Shown here piece after piece: positions 33,875 through 36,848 of a stretch of DNA of 36,848 bases. Where the stretch lies: positions 1 through 36,848 of the forward strand of contig DATJNS010000520.1 in the NCBI GenBank assembly GCA_035507915.1. The letters are read 5' to 3'. This DNA is from JACQAI01 sp035507915. Its GTDB lineage: Bacteria > Pseudomonadota > Alphaproteobacteria > Elsterales > Elsteraceae. The position numbers were made by a program, and so were the translations under genes. The notes under the pieces are model-generated. The model did not search any database. It saw nothing but the letters and a program-made list of their open reading frames with translations, and had not been told where the DNA came from. Positions within the stretch are counted from its first letter, which is position 1; each line of letters opens with the position of its first letter.

Positions 33875-34675
33875 CTAGACGCCTCGGACCTGCATCTTGA
33901 TCGGTCCGTCCGCCTTGCCGTGCACGAATTGGTCGACGTAGGGGTTGCCCGACGCGTCGATCGCCGCCGCGGTCCCGGTCCAGATGATCTTGCCGTCGTA
34001 GATCATCGCGACGTGGTCGGCGATCTTGCGCACGCTCGCCATGTCATGGGTGATCGACAGCGCGGTCGCGCCCAGGTTGCGCACGCACTCCTTGATCAGA
34101 TCGTTGATGACGTCGGCCATGATCGGGTCGAGGCCGGTGGTCGGCTCGTCGAAGAAGATGATCTCCGGATTCGCGGCGATCGCGCGCGCGAGCGCGACGC
34201 GCTTCTGCATGCCGCCCGACAGTTCCGCCGGCGACAGCTCGCCGACGTCCGGCGTGAGCCCGACGGCGGCCAGCTTCTCGATCGCGATCTCGCGCGCCTG
34301 GTCTCGCTTCATGCCCCGGCCTTGGATCAGCCCGAAGGCTACGTTCTGCCAGACCGACAGGCTGTCGAACAAGGCCGAACCCTGAAACAGCATGCCGAAG
34401 CGGCGCAACAGCGTGTCGCGCCGCGCGCCGCCGAGGCGCGTGACGTCCTCGCCGTCGACTTCGATTCGGCCGGCATCGGGCGCAAGCAGGCCGAGGATGC
34501 ACTTGATGGTGACCGATTTGCCGCTGCCGGAGCCGCCGATCACGACCATCGATTGACCGGCGGGCACGTCGAGATCGATGCCGTCGAGCACGCGCTTGTC
34601 GCCGAACGATTTGCGCACGCCGCGCAACCGGATCTTCGGGGTCGGGGGCGTCTCGCTCGGGTCCGCGTCGCTCAT
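33875..34675 (-). CDS. mlaF: ABC transporter ATP-binding protein MlaF (lipid asymmetry)
   Basis: This 266-residue ATPase is the cytoplasmic motor of the MlaE-type phospholipid transport complex. Walker A GGSGSGKS is at 47-54, the Q-loop at FQGSALFDSL, the signature LSGGM at 152-156, Walker B IIFFDEP at 172-178 followed by TTGLDP, and the switch His in SITHDM. The FGMLFQGSALFDS form is typical of MlaF and not of importers for soluble nutrients. Its start overlaps the mlaE stop by four bases (ATGA). No mlaD, mlaB or mlaC follows; radA is next. Confidence 0.93.
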   Translation of the reverse strand: MSDADPSETPPTPKIRLRGVRKSFGDKRVLDGIDLDVPAGQSMVVIGGSGSGKSVTIKCILGLLAPDAGRIEVDGEDVTRLGGARRDTLLRRFGMLFQGSALFDSLSVWQNVAFGLIQGRGMKRDQAREIAIEKLAAVGLTPDVGELSPAELSGGMQKRVALARAIAANPEIIFFDEPTTGLDPIMADVINDLIKECVRNLGATALSITHDMASVRKIADHVAMIYDGKIIWTGTAAAIDASGNPYVDQFVHGKADGPIKMQVRGV

Positions 34676-35481
34676 TTGGCGAAGAACAGCTCGGTCAGCA
34701 CGTAGTCGGACACCAGGATCAGGATCGAGGCGCTGACCACTGCATAGGTGGTCGCCTGGCCGACGCCGCGCGCGCCGCCGCGCGAGCCGAAACCGTGATA
34801 GCAGCCCATCAGGGTGACGATGAAGCCGAACACTGCGGCCTTCACCAGGCCCGAGAGCACGTCGTTGAACTGCACGAACTCGATGGTGTTGTGCAGGTAG
34901 ACGCCCGAGCTGAAGCCGAGCTTGAAGACCGCGATGAGCCAGCCGCCCATCACGCCGATCACGTCGTCGACCAGCACGAGCGGCGGCATCACGAGCACGC
35001 CCGCAGTGAGCCGGGGCGCGATCAGGTACTTGAACGGGTTGGTCGACAGCGTGGTGAGCGCGTCGATCTGCTCGGTCACCCGCATGGTGCCGAGCTCGGC
35101 CGCCATCGCCGCGCCGACCCGCCCCGCGACCATGAGCCCGGCGAGCACGGGCCCGAGCTCGCGCGTCATCGACAGCACGACCACGTTGGCGATCGCGCCC
35201 TCGGCGTTGAAGCGGGCAAAGCCGGTGTAGCTTTGCAGCGCCAGCACCATGCCGGTGAACAGCGCCGTCAGGCCGACGACCGGCAGCGAGTAGTAGCCGA
35301 TCTCGACCATCTGGCGCAGCACCACGCGCAGGAAGAACGGCGGCGCGAAGCAGTGCGACACCGCCGGGCCGCTGAACAAGGTCAGCCGGCCGGTCGCGGT
35401 CGCGAAGGCGATGAAGCCTCGGCCGACCGAGCCGAAGAACACGAGGATCAGCCGCACCGGATCACGCCGGGCCGCCGACAT
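34672..35481 (-). CDS. mlaE: MlaE family ABC transporter permease
   Basis: This inner-membrane permease of the lipid-asymmetry or related lipid transport system has 269 residues with about five to six hydrophobic segments. The conserved core is LPVVGLTALFTGMVLALQSY, then LVAGRVGAAMAAELGTMRVTEQIDAL, the MlaE signature. The C-terminal helix is ATTYAVVSASILILVSDYVLT. Two starts are possible: 35481 (MSAARRDPV), chosen because it limits overlap with alr to 20 bases, and 35502. Translation is coupled to mlaF through ATGA. The MlaD substrate-binding subunit is not next to it. Confidence 0.92.
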   Translation of the reverse strand: MSAARRDPVRLILVFFGSVGRGFIAFATATGRLTLFSGPAVSHCFAPPFFLRVVLRQMVEIGYYSLPVVGLTALFTGMVLALQSYTGFARFNAEGAIANVVVLSMTRELGPVLAGLMVAGRVGAAMAAELGTMRVTEQIDALTTLSTNPFKYLIAPRLTAGVLVMPPLVLVDDVIGVMGGWLIAVFKLGFSSGVYLHNTIEFVQFNDVLSGLVKAAVFGFIVTLMGCYHGFGSRGGARGVGQATTYAVVSASILILVSDYVLTELFFAK

Positions 35482-36577
35482 AGTGTCGGCGATAGCGCGC
35501 ACCCAGGCTGGTCAGGATCTCGTAGCCGATCGTGCCGGCGTCGCGCGCCAGGTCGTCAGGCGTGCGCTGCGCGTCGAGCACGTCGACCAAGGTCCCCGGC
35601 ACGACCGCCGCGTCGGGCAGCGCGCCGACGTCGAGCGTGATCAGGTCCATCGACACGCGGCCGATCACGGGAACCGCCACGCCGGCAATCCGCATGTTCC
35701 CCCGCCCGCTCGCCGTGCGCAGGTAACCATCGGCGTAACCTATTGCGACCGTTGCTATTTTTGTACTTTCGCGGGTCGTGTGCGCCGCACCATAGCCAAC
35801 GCTCTCACCCCTGTCAACGCGACGAACCTGCAGGATTTTGGCCTGCAGGCGCACCGGCTGGGCGAGCGGATTGGGGCGCCCGGCCTGGGGCGCGACGCCG
35901 TAGAGCGCGGCCCCCGGCCGGACCTCGTCGAAGCGGTAACCCGCGCCGAGAAAGATGCCGGAGGAGGCCGCCAGGCTCGACCGCCAGCCCGGCAGCGCCG
36001 ACCGCACGGTCTCGAAGCGGCCGCGCTGCGCCTCGTTGAGCGGATGGTCCGGCTCGTCGGCGCACGCGAGGTGGCTCATCACGTTGCGCCACGCGCAGGC
36101 GGCGAACCGCGGGTGCGCGCGCACCCGAGGGACCTCGTCGGGCGGCAGGCCGAGCCGGTTCATCCCGGTGTCGACATGCAGGATGGCGGGCGGCGCGTCG
36201 GCGCGCCCGGCTGCGAAAGCGAGCCAGGCGTCGATCCGCCCGAGCTCGTTGAGCACGGGGGTGAGGCGGTGTGCGACGAACAGCGGCTCGGCGCCCGCCG
36301 GACAGCCGTTGAGCACGCCGATCTCGGGCTCGACGAGCGCGTCGCGCAACGCCAGCGCCTCTTCCAGATGGGCGACGAAGAAGGTGCAGCAGCCGGCCGC
36401 CGCGAGCGCGCGCGCGACCGGCAGCGCGCCCAGCCCATAGCCGTCGGCCTTGACCACCGCGGCGGTCGCGACGCCGCCGGCGGTGCGCTGCAGCAGTCGC
36501 CAGTTGGCGACGACGGCGGCGAGATCGATGGTCAGGAACGCGGCGTCGGTCGGAGCGGCGGCCTCAGTAGCGGGCAT
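35462..36577 (-). CDS. alr: Alanine racemase
   Basis: This PLP-dependent enzyme interconverts L- and D-alanine for peptidoglycan. It has 371 residues. The PLP lysine is K43 in VVKADGYGLG. The opposite catalytic base is Y261 in SVGYGAAHT. The substrate-side HVDTGMNRLGL and the dimer-contact IGRVSMDLITLDV (near 304-316) are present. The start is ATG at 36577, overlapping the end of dnaB by 14 bases. The 3' end overlaps mlaE. The pair dnaB-alr is common in Alphaproteobacteria. Confidence 0.96.
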   Translation of the reverse strand: MPATEAAAPTDAAFLTIDLAAVVANWRLLQRTAGGVATAAVVKADGYGLGALPVARALAAAGCCTFFVAHLEEALALRDALVEPEIGVLNGCPAGAEPLFVAHRLTPVLNELGRIDAWLAFAAGRADAPPAILHVDTGMNRLGLPPDEVPRVRAHPRFAACAWRNVMSHLACADEPDHPLNEAQRGRFETVRSALPGWRSSLAASSGIFLGAGYRFDEVRPGAALYGVAPQAGRPNPLAQPVRLQAKILQVRRVDRGESVGYGAAHTTRESTKIATVAIGYADGYLRTASGRGNMRIAGVAVPVIGRVSMDLITLDVGALPDAAVVPGTLVDVLDAQRTPDDLARDAGTIGYEILTSLGARYRRHYVGGPA

Positions 36578-36848
36578 CGGGCAGGTGGTCGTCGGCCACG
36601 TAGTTGCTGAACCGGGTCGTCTCGCCCTCGAAGCGCAGCATCACCTTGCCGATCGGGCCGTGGCGCTGCTTGGCGACGATGACCTCCGCCAGATTGTGGA
36701 CCTTGTCCATCTCCTCCTGCCAGGTCACGTGCTCCGGCGTGCCCTCGCGCGGCTCCTTGCGTGCCAGATAGTACTCGTCGCGATAGACGAACATCACGAC
36801 GTCGGCGTCCTGCTCGATCGATCCCGACTCGCGCAGGTCGGAGAGCTG
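36564..36848 (-). CDS. dnaB: Replicative DNA helicase DnaB (C-terminal end only)
   Basis: The last 94 residues are visible; the rest is past the window edge. The frame opens with QLSDLRESGSIEQDADVV, followed by MFVYRDEYYLARKEP and IVAKQRHGPIGKVMLRFE, the well-known end of the RecA-like ATPase domain of DnaB. Hexameric helicase at the replication fork. The gene overlaps alr by 14 bases and is the first visible member of the minus-strand run. Confidence 0.95.
   Translation of the reverse strand, partial: QLSDLRESGSIEQDADVVMFVYRDEYYLARKEPREGTPEHVTWQEEMDKVHNLAEVIVAKQRHGPIGKVMLRFEGETTRFSNYVADDHLPDARY

Overview
The window reads as a chromosomal segment from a high-GC alphaproteobacterium, most likely a Rhodospirillales-type lineage. 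The indications are the block dnaB-alr-mlaE-mlaF-radA-cvpA-purF, a DUF2794 gene, an alphaproteobacterial-type homospermidine synthase, a methylsuccinyl-CoA dehydrogenase of the ethylmalonyl-CoA pathway, and two families of short palindromic intergenic repeats. No rRNA, tRNA, CRISPR array, transposase, phage gene or plasmid gene was seen. The taxonomic statement is inferred from gene content only.

Layout. 1-7045: CoA-ester metabolism, mostly on the minus strand (3-hydroxyacyl-CoA dehydrogenase cut by the window edge, two crotonase-fold proteins, methylsuccinyl-CoA dehydrogenase), with one secreted NHL-type propeller on the plus strand. A 1.2 kb gene-free, extremely CpG-dense stretch lies at 3257-4455. 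7193-12637: plus-strand genes for an exported acetamidase/formamidase-family protein, a metal-type ABC binding protein and permease pair with no ATPase gene, and a cytoplasmic gamma-glutamyltransferase-family protein. The ABC pair is bracketed by two 117-119 bp palindromic repeats. 12789-15908: a membrane-anchored metallophosphoesterase, a MetX-like alpha/beta hydrolase and an Ldh_2-family dehydrogenase. 15973-20793: a compact plus-strand cluster of AroM, DUF917, HyuA-like ATPase and MFS transporter, which looks like a catabolic unit for an unidentified small molecule. 20790-21998: an array of four 11-bp-phased PhoB half-sites followed by a lone pstS with a strong terminator hairpin. 22078-23828: a minus-strand trio (DUF2794, GlcG/HbpS-like, glyoxylate/hydroxypyruvate-reductase-like).

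24023-28040 holds a redoxin and then the envelope/ribosome set YfgM-like, BamB, Der, in the order seen in many proteobacteria. 28044-29462 is homospermidine synthase. 29559-36848 is a tightly packed minus-strand housekeeping run. Read in transcription order it is dnaB (C-terminus only), alr, mlaE, mlaF, radA, cvpA, purF and an SDR, with ATGA or longer overlaps at most junctions, so co-transcription is likely.

The most interesting items are: the AroM/DUF917/HyuA/MFS cluster, where a racemase-like two-cysteine protein sits with a hydantoinase-A-like ATPase but no HyuB; the ATPase-less metal ABC pair, whose start region and C-terminal tail are supplied by repeat elements and whose permease carries an extra C-terminal extracytoplasmic domain; the CpG-dense gene desert with DnaA-box-like 9-mers at both ends; and the unusually regular Pho-box array. 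None of these can be called a new system from sequence alone.
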